Source of the DNA: JACVRW01 sp036519295
Lineage (GTDB): Bacteria; Actinomycetota; Thermoleophilia; Solirubrobacterales; Thermoleophilaceae
Assembly: GCA_036519295.1 (NCBI GenBank)
Contig: DATDLN010000021.1
Location: 1 to 27,482, forward strand
Reading direction: 5' to 3'
Length of the DNA stretch: 27,482 bases
Below the pieces are notes generated by a model. That model did not search any database, was not told the origin of the DNA, and saw nothing but the letters and a program-made list of their open reading frames with translations. The position numbers and the translations under genes were made by a program. This document shows, in pieces, positions 15,797 through 23,334 of this stretch; within the stretch, counting starts at the first letter, position 1, and each line of letters starts with the position of its first letter.

Positions 15797-15960
15797 GTGC
15801 CCTCCTCCGCGACCCCAGCACCCGTCTGCCGGCTGCAAACCTTCCGCGGTCGGCGTCCTCGGTCGGGCACGTGCATTTCATGCACGCACCCACCCTGCGT
15901 CCTTGACCGCGTCGGTTTTCGCTCGGCATCCGGGCACTGCGGCCACGGAGGAGGGCACTA
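15796..15960 (+). repeat. Structured intergenic element, copy 2 (nuoJ-nuoK)
   Basis: 165 bases from the last base of the nuoJ stop to the base before the nuoK GTG. Closing stem: 15796-15809 and 15946-15959 are perfect 14-bp complements, and the 3' arm contains the nuoK Shine-Dalgarno GGAGGAGGG (15947-15955). Inside: the same 17-nt block as copy 1 (15851-15867, identical), a 7-bp hairpin CGTGCAT/ATGCACG (15870-15876, 15880-15886), the 20-nt block (15886-15905, 19 of 20 identical), and a stem TGACCGC (15904-15910) with GCGGCCA (15939-15945), one mismatch. Stem sequences differ from copy 1 but stay paired. Confidence 0.8.
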
Positions 15961-16260
15961 GTGGACGTCGTCTGGTTCCTCGTCCTCTCCGCCTTCATCT
16001 TCGTCATCGGGGCGGCCGGCGTAATCGTCCGTCGCGATCCCCTCGTGATCCTGCTCTGCCTCGAGCTGATGTTGAACGCGGGCAATCTCGCGCTGATCGC
16101 GTTCGCGCGCATGCACGGCGGCCAGGCTGGTCAGGTCTTCGCGCTGATCGTGATGGTCGTCGCCGCATGCGAGGTCGTGATCGGCCTCGGAATCATCGTC
16201 GCCATGTACCGCAACCGGCTGCGCATCGACGTCGATGAGATGACGGAGCTGCGGGGTTGA
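15961..16260 (+). CDS. nuoK: NADH-quinone oxidoreductase subunit K
   Basis: 99 residues, three transmembrane helices. The two buried Glu residues of ND4L/NuoK are both present (LLCLELMLNAGNLALIAF and VVAACEVVIGLGIIVAMYR). It links the E-channel to the antiporter-like subunits. GTG at 15961 is preceded by GGAGGAGGG, which lies in the paired 3' arm of the element upstream. The stop overlaps nuoL (TTGA). Confidence 0.94.
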   Translation: MDVVWFLVLSAFIFVIGAAGVIVRRDPLVILLCLELMLNAGNLALIAFARMHGGQAGQVFALIVMVVAACEVVIGLGIIVAMYRNRLRIDVDEMTELRG

Positions 16261-18266
16261 GCGCCACCGACTACGGCTGGCTAGTCCTCGCCTTCCCGCT
16301 CGCCGGAATGCTCGTCACCTCGTTCGGCTGGCGCGTGCTGCCGGGACGCCTCCCGGGCTGGATCGCGAGCGCGGCGATCGGGCTGGCGTTCCTCGCCGCC
16401 ATCGGCGCGCTCGTGCAGATCCAGGACCTGCCGGCCGACCAGCGCTCGCTCGTCGACTCGGCCTGGACGTACGCCGCAACGGCAGACCTCCGCGTGGACA
16501 TGGCAATCCTCGTCGACCCGCTGGCGGTCTTCATGTGCCTGGTGGTCAGCGGCGTCTCGTTCCTGATCCACGTCTACTCGGTCGCCTACATGGGCGGCGA
16601 CCGCGGCTACGCGCGGTACTTCGCCTACCTCAACTACTTCGTCTTCTCGATGCTGCTGCTGGTCCTGGCGGCGAACTTCGTGATCCTGATCATCGGCTGG
16701 GCCTTCGTGGGCGCGGCGTCCTACCTGTTGATCTCGTTCTGGTACCGGCGCGCCACCGCCACGTACGCGGGCATCAAGGCGTTCGTGATGAACGTGATCG
16801 GCGACGTCGGGCTCGTGATCGCGACCTTCCTGCTCCTGAACGAGACCGGCACGGTCAACTTCCGGCAGGTCTTCGAGCGCGCGCCGGACGCCTTTGCCAG
16901 CAACGACGTCACCCTGGTGTTCGCGTGCCTCCTGATCCTCGTCGGCGCGTTCGCGAAGTCCGCCCAGCTGCCGCTCCACACCTGGCTGCCGGATGCGATG
17001 GAGGGCCCCACGCCGGTCTCCGCCCTCATCCACGCGGCGACCATGGTGACCGCCGGCGTCTACCTCATCGCGCGCACGCACCCGCTGTTCGAGCTCGCGC
17101 CGACCGCCGCCGACATCAGCGCGATCATCGGCACGGCCACGCTGCTGTTCGCGGCAACGGTGGCCCTCGTGGTGACCGACCTGAAGCGGATCATCGCCTA
17201 CTCGACCATCTCCCAGATCGGCTACATGGTGCTCGGCGTGTCCGTGGCCGCCTACGGCGCCGGGCTCTTCCACCTGATGACGCACGCCTTCTTCAAGGCG
17301 CTGCTGTTCATGGGCGCCGGGTCGGTGATCGGCGCCATGTCCGGCATCCAGAACATCGACCGCATGGGCGGCTTCCGGCGCGCCATGCCGTTCACGTTCA
17401 TCACCTTCACCTGCGGCGCCCTGGCGCTCGCCGCCTTCCCGCTCACGTCGGGCTTCTTCTCGAAGGACGAGATCCTGGCCTTCACGATCAACCGCGGCGG
17501 GGGCTACTGGGTCCTCGCGATCGTCGGCTACGTGGCCGCGGCCTTGACCGGCTTCTACGCGTTCCGGATGGTGTTCAGGGTCTTCTATGGCGATCCGGTG
17601 CCGGAGGCCCGTGAGCTGGAGGAGGGCCATCTCGCCCACCACGATCCGGCCAACCCGATGACCGGCGAGGCGGAGGACACCGACGTGGGGTTCCCGGGTC
17701 CGGAGCACGTCATCGCCGAGCGCTCCCGGCCGATGAAGGCCGCGATGGGGCCGCTCGCGCTGCTCGCACTGGTGGCCGGCGCCGTCCAGATCCCAGGTGT
17801 CAGCGACGTGATCGAGAACTTCCTCGAGCCGACCTTCGAAGACTCCCGGTTCCGCGACACCGCCCCGACGGAAGGCTCCGAGGTGATCGGCCTGGTCGTA
17901 GGAGGCCTGATCTCGGTCGCCGCCATCGCGGTCGCCTTCACCGTCTACGTCCGGCGCCGCGGAATCTCGCTCGAGTGGCGCGACCGCTTCCCCGCGGTCC
18001 ACCGCTTCCTCGAGCACAAGTGGTACTTCGACGAGCTCTACGACGCGGTCTTCGTCCGACCCGCCGCCACCGCCGGCTCCTTCGGGCGCCGCGTCGTCGA
18101 GACCGACTTCGTGCAGGGCTTCATCGTCGGCGGCGCCACGGGAGTCGTGCGCGTGGGCACGTCGTTCGCGCGCGCGATCCAGACCGGCTTCCTCCGCGGC
18201 TACGCGCTGCTGCTGCTGCTCGGCCTGGCCGCGCTCGCCCTCTACTTCCTGATCGCCAGCTCGTGA
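16257..18266 (+). CDS. nuoL: NADH-quinone oxidoreductase subunit L
   Basis: 669 residues, the largest antiporter-like subunit, with the long C-terminal lateral-helix region. Family stretches: AFAKSAQLPLHTWLPDAMEG (K234 is the pump lysine), PTPVSALIHAATMVTAGVYL, LKRIIAYSTISQIGYM and SGFFSKDEIL. Oddity: the helix normally reading GWE-x-VG-x-x-SYLLI reads GWAFVGAASYLLI, with Ala149 in place of the conserved proton-path Glu (E144 of the E. coli protein). TTG start at 16257 inside the nuoK stop. A hydrophilic insert of about 45 residues, rich in Glu and Asp, sits near residues 448-490. Stop overlaps nuoM. Confidence 0.95.
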   Translation: MSATDYGWLVLAFPLAGMLVTSFGWRVLPGRLPGWIASAAIGLAFLAAIGALVQIQDLPADQRSLVDSAWTYAATADLRVDMAILVDPLAVFMCLVVSGVSFLIHVYSVAYMGGDRGYARYFAYLNYFVFSMLLLVLAANFVILIIGWAFVGAASYLLISFWYRRATATYAGIKAFVMNVIGDVGLVIATFLLLNETGTVNFRQVFERAPDAFASNDVTLVFACLLILVGAFAKSAQLPLHTWLPDAMEGPTPVSALIHAATMVTAGVYLIARTHPLFELAPTAADISAIIGTATLLFAATVALVVTDLKRIIAYSTISQIGYMVLGVSVAAYGAGLFHLMTHAFFKALLFMGAGSVIGAMSGIQNIDRMGGFRRAMPFTFITFTCGALALAAFPLTSGFFSKDEILAFTINRGGGYWVLAIVGYVAAALTGFYAFRMVFRVFYGDPVPEARELEEGHLAHHDPANPMTGEAEDTDVGFPGPEHVIAERSRPMKAAMGPLALLALVAGAVQIPGVSDVIENFLEPTFEDSRFRDTAPTEGSEVIGLVVGGLISVAAIAVAFTVYVRRRGISLEWRDRFPAVHRFLEHKWYFDELYDAVFVRPAATAGSFGRRVVETDFVQGFIVGGATGVVRVGTSFARAIQTGFLRGYALLLLLGLAALALYFLIASS

Positions 18267-19783
18267 CGATCCACCTCTCCATAGTGCTCTTCCTGCCGCT
18301 GGCCACGGGCCTGATCGGCGCGCTTCTCCCAGCGCGGTATGCGCGCTGGGCCGTGCTGGCCGGCACGGTGGCGGTCCTCGCCTACGCGATCGTGTTGCTC
18401 GTCGACTTCGATGGCAGCCGCGCCGGGCTCCAGTACGTGACGGACGACGAGTGGATCTCCGAGCTCGGCATCCGCTACCAGCTCGGAATCGACGGGCTCA
18501 ACCTGTTCATGGTCGTGCTCACCGCAATCGCGTGGGTGCCGTGCACGCTCGTCGCCTGCTTCCGGGAGCAGGACCGCCCGCGCCTCTTCTTCTTCAACAT
18601 GGGGCTCGCCGAGACCGCCGTCCTGGGCGCCTTCATGGCACAGGATCTTGCGCTCTTCGTCGTCTTCTTCGATCTGATGCTGGTGCCGTTCTACTTCCTG
18701 ATCGGCGGCTGGGGCACCGGCGACCGGGTGCGGGCCACCACCAAGTTCGTGATCTACACGATGGCCGGCTCGCTCCTGATGCTGGCGGGCGCTGTTGCGC
18801 TCGGCGTTTTGTCGACGCCCGACGGCGGCCACATCTCCTTTTCGCTGGCCGTGCTTCAGGAGCGCTCGGTCTCCGAGGGCACCCAGCAATGGATCGTGCT
18901 CCTGTTCGCGCTTGCGTTCTTCGTCAAGGCACCGCTGTTCCCGCTGCACGGCTGGGTGCCGGAGACCTACCGCTCCACCCCGATCGTCGTGCTGGCGCTC
19001 CTCTCCGGCGTACTGTCGAAGGTCGGCGCCTACGGCTTCCTACGGATCGTGCTGCCCGTGATGCCGGAGGGCTCCCAGCACTGGCAGGAGCTGTTCATCA
19101 TCGTCGCGGTCTTTTCGATCCTCTACGGCTCGGTGCTGGCGTTCTCGCAGGACAACGTGCGCCTGGTCGTGGCCTACTCCTCGATCGCTCAGCTCGGCTT
19201 CATCGTGCTGGGGATCTTCGCGCTCGAGGACAAGGGCGCCCAGGGCGCGGTCCTCCAGATGCTGAACCACGGCCTCGTGGTGGTGCCGCTGTTCCTCATC
19301 ATCGGGGTGATCACCATGCGGTCGGGTGGGAGCGAGTCGCTCCTGCGCCTCGGCGGGATGGCCGTCCGCGCGCCGGTGCTGGCGGCGCTGTTCCTGCTCG
19401 TCACCTTCGCCACGCTCGCGATGCCGGGCTCGTCCAACTTCGTCGGCGAGCTGCTGGTTCTGTTCGGCACGTTCGAGGACAAGCTCGTCTACGGGCTGGT
19501 GGCGAGCCTCGGCGTGGTCCTGGCGGGCGTCTACATGATCCGCGTCTTCCAGCGCACGATGCACAACCGCGTGGCGCCGGCCGTCGAGCCTCGTGAGATC
19601 GGGCGGATCGATCTGGCGGCGGTCGCGCCGCTCGTGGCGGTGATCGTGGCGCTCGGGGCGTATCCAAACTTCGTGGTGGACCGCACGGAGGCGACCACGG
19701 TGCGAAAGATCCAGCCGGCGCGGGCGGTGGCGGCTGAGCAGGCGAGGGCGCCAGCTCACCGGGAGGTCTCAGCGATCAGATGA
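18263..19783 (+). CDS. nuoM: NADH-quinone oxidoreductase subunit M
   Basis: 506 residues, about 14 helices; second antiporter-like subunit. FFVKAPLFPLHGWVPETY (K222 as pump lysine) and STPIVVLALLSGVLSKVGAYG are diagnostic. The half-channel position that is Glu144 in E. coli NuoM (WE-x-MLVP) is Asp137 here (FFDLMLVPFYFLI). GTG at 18263 overlaps the nuoL stop (GTGA). The last 30 residues are a polar, Ala/Arg-rich tail. Stop overlaps nuoN (ATGA). Confidence 0.95.
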   Translation: MTIHLSIVLFLPLATGLIGALLPARYARWAVLAGTVAVLAYAIVLLVDFDGSRAGLQYVTDDEWISELGIRYQLGIDGLNLFMVVLTAIAWVPCTLVACFREQDRPRLFFFNMGLAETAVLGAFMAQDLALFVVFFDLMLVPFYFLIGGWGTGDRVRATTKFVIYTMAGSLLMLAGAVALGVLSTPDGGHISFSLAVLQERSVSEGTQQWIVLLFALAFFVKAPLFPLHGWVPETYRSTPIVVLALLSGVLSKVGAYGFLRIVLPVMPEGSQHWQELFIIVAVFSILYGSVLAFSQDNVRLVVAYSSIAQLGFIVLGIFALEDKGAQGAVLQMLNHGLVVVPLFLIIGVITMRSGGSESLLRLGGMAVRAPVLAALFLLVTFATLAMPGSSNFVGELLVLFGTFEDKLVYGLVASLGVVLAGVYMIRVFQRTMHNRVAPAVEPREIGRIDLAAVAPLVAVIVALGAYPNFVVDRTEATTVRKIQPARAVAAEQARAPAHREVSAIR

Positions 19784-21318
19784 TCCTCCCCCTGGCAGAC
19801 GTTCCGGCCCCCGTGATCGACTATCGCGGGCTGTCGCCGCTCATGGCGACGCTCGGTGGGTCGGTGGTCGTGCTCATGGTCGGCCTGGTGCGTTCGCCGT
19901 TCGTGCGCCGGGTGCTGGTGCCGGCCCTCACCGCGGTCTCGCTGCTCGCGGCGATCGGCCTGACGATCTGGATCTGGGAGCCCGGCGACCGCGAGCCGAT
20001 CATCGAGCGGGCGATTGCCATGGACACGCTCACCCTCGGCGTCTCGATGCTCTTCTTCGTCGCAGGGCTGGTCACGGTCGTGCTGTCGTTCCGTTCGCTG
20101 GCGGCCCGCGAGGCCGGCCACGGGGAGTACTACTCGCTGCTGCTCGGCTCGATAACCGGAATGGTCGTCCTCGCCGGCGCCGAGAACCTGATCACCCTGT
20201 TCGTCGGCCTCGAGCTGCTCTCGATCCCGCTGTACGTGCTGTGCGCGACGGAGCTGCATCGCCGCACTTCGCTCGAAGCGGGTCTGAAGTACCTGGTGAT
20301 CGGGTCGGTTGGCTCGGCGACGCTCCTCTACGGGCTCGCGCTGATCTACGGCGCCACCGGCTCCACCGGATTCGACGGCATCCAGGGCGCGATAGGCGAC
20401 ACGGTCGGGCTCGCCGATCCGCTGCTCCTGACCGGAATCGCGCTCTCGGCCACCGGCCTCGCCTTCAAGGCGTCGGTCGCCCCCTTCCACCAGTGGACAC
20501 CCGACGTCTATCAGGGCGCCCCGACCCCGATCACCACGTTCATGGCCGTGGCCACCAAGGCCGCCGCGTTCGCGGTCTTCCTGCGCCTCTTCGATTTCGC
20601 ACTCGGCCTATCCCAGCTCGATTGGGCCCCGGCGCTCGCCGCGCTCGCCACCGCGACGATCGTGATCGGCAACGTCGGGGCGATCGCCCAACGCTCGATG
20701 AAGCGCCTGCTCGCGTGGTCCAGCGTCGCCCAAGCCGGCTATCTACTCGCGGGCGTGGTCGTGGGCAGCGAGCTCGGGCTGCGCGCCACCGCCTTCTACC
20801 TGGCGGTCTACCTGCTAATGAACGTCGCGGCCTTCGCCGTCGTGATCGCGCGCGAGCGCGTCTCGGAGCACGGCGACGACCTCGCCTCGCTCGAGCTCCT
20901 CGGCCGGACCCAGCCCTGGCTCGCCTGGCCGATGACGATCGCGATGCTGTCCCTGGCCGGCTTCCCGGCAACCGCGGGCTTCATCGGCAAGTTCTTCTTG
21001 ATCGACGCCTCGGTCTCGGGCGACTACACCTGGCTCGGCATCGTGATCGTGGTCGGCTCGGTCGTCTCACTGGCCTACTACCTGCGCGTCGTCGCGGTCA
21101 TGTGGATGGGCCGCTACGAGGTCGAGCTCCCCGCCCCCCCGCGCCGCCGGGTGAAGCCCGTCGCGGGCTGGTCACCCGAAGGCGACGTCCGGGCCCAACC
21201 CGAGGTGGCCGCAGTGGCGATCCTGTTCGCGGCCGCGACGATTGTCTTCGGCATCTTCCCGGACCCGCTGTTCGACGCGGCGCGGGACGTGGGAACGGCG
21301 CTGTCGAACTTGCACTGA
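19780..21318 (+). CDS. nuoN: NADH-quinone oxidoreductase subunit N
   Basis: 512 residues; third antiporter-like subunit and last gene of the operon. LFVGLELLSIPLYVL keeps the conserved Glu (E145). FKASVAPFHQWTPDVYQGAP and MKRLLAWSSVAQAGYLLAG are family hallmarks, and SLAGFPATAGFIGKFFL has the late Lys. ATG at 19780 with GGGAGG at 19761-19766. The gene ends 183 bases before the convergent regulator's stop; that gap holds the inverted-repeat cluster and no gene. Confidence 0.95.
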   Translation: MILPLADVPAPVIDYRGLSPLMATLGGSVVVLMVGLVRSPFVRRVLVPALTAVSLLAAIGLTIWIWEPGDREPIIERAIAMDTLTLGVSMLFFVAGLVTVVLSFRSLAAREAGHGEYYSLLLGSITGMVVLAGAENLITLFVGLELLSIPLYVLCATELHRRTSLEAGLKYLVIGSVGSATLLYGLALIYGATGSTGFDGIQGAIGDTVGLADPLLLTGIALSATGLAFKASVAPFHQWTPDVYQGAPTPITTFMAVATKAAAFAVFLRLFDFALGLSQLDWAPALAALATATIVIGNVGAIAQRSMKRLLAWSSVAQAGYLLAGVVVGSELGLRATAFYLAVYLLMNVAAFAVVIARERVSEHGDDLASLELLGRTQPWLAWPMTIAMLSLAGFPATAGFIGKFFLIDASVSGDYTWLGIVIVVGSVVSLAYYLRVVAVMWMGRYEVELPAPPRRRVKPVAGWSPEGDVRAQPEVAAVAILFAAATIVFGIFPDPLFDAARDVGTALSNLH

Positions 21319-21358
21319 GGCGCCGGTGCGCGGGTACTCGCGGATCGAACTGCGTGAA

Positions 21359-21459
21359 AACCTCCCGAACTTGCCGCCGCGTCGCGAGCTGGGGAGGTTG
21401 TGGTCGGCTGAAGGGCAATAGCTCCCGATCTGGACGGCGCGGAGCAACTTCGAGAGGTT
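21359..21459. repeat. Cluster of three related 16-bp segments after nuoN
   Basis: AACCTCCCGAACTTGC on the plus strand (21359-21374), with two inverted relatives: 21384-21399 (13 of 16 identical as reverse complement) and 21444-21459 (14 of 16). Copies one and two form a stem with an 8-bp perfect core (AACCTCCC with GGGAGGTT); copies one and three form a larger imperfect inverted repeat. It lies between the convergent nuoN and regulator stops, so it may be a two-way terminator, a processed RNA or a small repeat. Confidence 0.45.
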
Positions 21460-21501
21460 CTGCACGAGAGAGGCGCTGGCTGGAGAAGGAAGCGCGATCA
21501 C

Positions 21502-22428
21502 CTACGCCGCGGCCGCCACCACCCCACTCCCCTCCACGTCATAGCCCCCCAGTTCTCCCGCGCGCCGCGCCACGTCCGGCGTAGCCAGCGCCGCCAGCAG
21601 CGCCTCCGCACGTGGCAGGGCCTCCGCGGGCAAAGCGAGGTCGAAGGGCTCCCACGCGAGCGGGACGAAGTCGAGTCCCAGCGCGGCCGCGGCGGAGCGG
21701 ACCGCCACACCCGCATCGGCCAGGCCGCTCGCCACCGCGAGGGCGACGTCGAGGTGGGAGTCGAGCTCGGGTCCCTGTATGTCCGCCGGGTCGGCGCCGC
21801 CCTCGCGCGCGAGGCGCTCGGTGAGCAGGCGCGTTCCGCTTCCGGGGCGGCGCAGAGCGGTGACCACCCGCCCCAAGTCGGCGGCCGCCCCCAGCCCCCT
21901 CGGGTTCCCAAGCGGCACCACGAGCCCCTGCTCGCGCCGCCACAGCCGCACCAGCCGGGGCGAGCGACCGGAGAGCATGCGGGCCGCGTAGGGCGCGTTG
22001 TACTCGCCGCCACGATCAGCGAGATGGAGCGTGGCCGCGTCGACGCTCCCCCGCCACAGCGCGGCCAGTCCGGCAGAGCTTCCGCGTGCACCGAGTCGCT
22101 CGACCTCGTCGGAGGCGGCGGCCACCAGCAAATCGAGCAGCGGGTCGTCGCTGCCGGCCAACAGCAGCGGTCGGCCTCCGCGCAACCGCCTTCGCGCTCT
22201 AACCGTTCCGGCGGCGGCGACGCGCGTCGCCCGGCGCGGGCTCGTCTCGATCACGCCGGCCCGGGCGAGCTCGGCATACGCGCGCGCGACCGTGGCCGGC
22301 GCGACGCCCCGCTCGCGCGCCAACGCGCGGACGCTCGGAAGCGCGGCGCCGGGCGCCAGTGCGCCCGACGCGACCGCCTGCTCGAGCTCCTCCACGAGAC
22401 CGACGTAACGAGTCACACGGCGTAGCAT
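21502..22428 (-). CDS. GntR-type HTH fused to PBP-like ligand domain, probable tungstate/molybdate regulator
   Basis: 308 residues. Residues 1-75 are a GntR winged helix (LPSVRALARERGVAPATVAR in the recognition region). Residues 90-300 resemble the periplasmic-binding-protein-like domain of metal-oxyanion regulators: LAALWRGSVDAATLHLAD, LVVPLGNPRGL, LDSHLDVALAVASGLADAGV, LDFVPLAWEPFDLALP. So it probably senses oxyanion directly in the cytosol. It is divergent from tupA with under 30 bases between, and the shared palindrome at 22439-22452 would let it control both genes. ATG at 22428 was chosen because it starts at the HTH; the frame is open further upstream but only across tupA. Tungstate versus molybdate is inferred from the neighbouring transporter. 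Confidence 0.8.
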   Translation of the reverse strand: MLRRVTRYVGLVEELEQAVASGALAPGAALPSVRALARERGVAPATVARAYAELARAGVIETSPRRATRVAAAGTVRARRRLRGGRPLLLAGSDDPLLDLLVAAASDEVERLGARGSSAGLAALWRGSVDAATLHLADRGGEYNAPYAARMLSGRSPRLVRLWRREQGLVVPLGNPRGLGAAADLGRVVTALRRPGSGTRLLTERLAREGGADPADIQGPELDSHLDVALAVASGLADAGVAVRSAAAALGLDFVPLAWEPFDLALPAEALPRAEALLAALATPDVARRAGELGGYDVEGSGVVAAAA

Positions 22429-22438
22429 TGCATTGCTT

Positions 22439-22452
22439 CTGTATTGATACAG
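22439..22452. promoter_or_regulatory. Palindromic operator candidate between regulator and tupA
   Basis: CTGTAT-TG-ATACAG, 6-bp arms. It contains TATTGA on the plus strand and TATCAA on the minus strand, both -10-like, so a protein bound here would cover both divergent promoters. GCATTGC repeats flank it (22425-22435, 22454-22460). Confidence 0.55.
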
Positions 22453-22455
22453 GCA

Positions 22456-23328
22456 TTGCGAAGGCGAATTCTCATCCTTCTCGGATTGCTGATCGCGCTG
22501 GCGCCGCCGGCCGCCTGCGGTGACGACGAGGGAGGAGGGGACGGGTCGGAGTCGAGCGATCGCCCCGTGATCCTCGCGACCACCACGAGCACGCAGGACT
22601 CGGGCCTCCTCGACGTGCTCGTTCCCGCCTTCGAGCGCGAGAGCGGCCGTCAGGTGAAGACCGTCGCGGTCGGCAGCGGCGAGGCGATCGAGCTCGGTGC
22701 CCGCGGCGAGGCCGACGTCCTGCTCGTGCACTCCCCCGACGACGAGGAGCAATTCATGGTGAGCGGCAAGGGGGGCAGGCGGCGACTGGTCATGCACAAC
22801 GACTTCGTCGTCGTCGGCCCGCCCGACGACCCCGCGGGCATCCGCGGGATGCGCTCAACCGAAGCGCTCGAGCGCATCGCCCAGACGGAGGCGCCCTTCA
22901 TGTCGCGCGGCGACGACTCGGGGACCCACAACCTCGAACTGAAGCTGTGGGACGAGGCGGGCGTGAAGCCCTCTGGATCCTGGTATCAGGAGACGGGCCA
23001 GGGCATGGGCGCAACGCTTCGCATAGCCGACCAGAAACGCGCCTACACGATCAGCGACCGCGGCACGTATCTGAGCACCCGGGATTCGACGGACCTGGAC
23101 GTGCTCGTGCAGGGCGAGCCGCGGCTGCTCAACATCTACCACGTGATCGACGTCGATCCGAGCGCGGGCCCCCGGGTGGGCGCCGCCGGCGGGCGCGCCT
23201 TTGCGGAATGGATCGTCTCGCCGCCGGCGCAGCGCATGATCGGCGCCTTCGGCCGCAAGGAGTTCGGCCGGCCGCTCTTCGTGCCCGACGCGGGCAAGAC
23301 CGACGAGCAGGTCGCCGAAGCCGCCTGA
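22456..23328 (+). CDS. tupA: Tungstate ABC transporter substrate-binding lipoprotein
   Basis: 290 residues from TTG 22456. N-terminus MRRRILILLGLLIALAPPAAC is a lipoprotein signal with C21 as the lipidation site. The oxyanion-binding start of the mature protein reads ILATTTSTQDSGLLDVL, the TTTS signature of TupA. SRGDDSGTHNLELKLW and the ISDRGTYLS stretch fit the same family. It captures tungstate outside the membrane and delivers it to TupB. An in-frame TTG at 22444 gives four extra residues, but that codon lies inside the palindrome and likely -10, so the later start is preferred. Six bases separate it from tupB. Confidence 0.9.
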   Translation: MRRRILILLGLLIALAPPAACGDDEGGGDGSESSDRPVILATTTSTQDSGLLDVLVPAFERESGRQVKTVAVGSGEAIELGARGEADVLLVHSPDDEEQFMVSGKGGRRRLVMHNDFVVVGPPDDPAGIRGMRSTEALERIAQTEAPFMSRGDDSGTHNLELKLWDEAGVKPSGSWYQETGQGMGATLRIADQKRAYTISDRGTYLSTRDSTDLDVLVQGEPRLLNIYHVIDVDPSAGPRVGAAGGRAFAEWIVSPPAQRMIGAFGRKEFGRPLFVPDAGKTDEQVAEAA

Positions 23329-23334
23329 TCGACG

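Noticed and set aside
14582..15838. Open frame of 418 codons antisense to nuoI and nuoJ
   Set aside because: Compositionally a shadow; both nuo genes on the plus strand have complete family signatures.
11058..15960. The nuo elements as HEARO/OMEGA-type or CRISPR-like RNA
   Set aside because: No associated nuclease gene, no spacer-repeat array, and the elements do not end at the ATGA/GTGA site I associate with HEARO.
16281..18017. Open frame of 578 codons antisense to nuoL
   Set aside because: Long antisense frames are expected opposite GC-rich genes. The translation is Asp/Arg/His/Glu-rich without any domain, while the plus strand encodes a clear NuoL.
22444..22455. TTG at 22444 as the tupA start
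   Set aside because: It lies inside the palindrome and the likely -10. TTG at 22456 gives a normal lipoprotein signal beginning MRRR.
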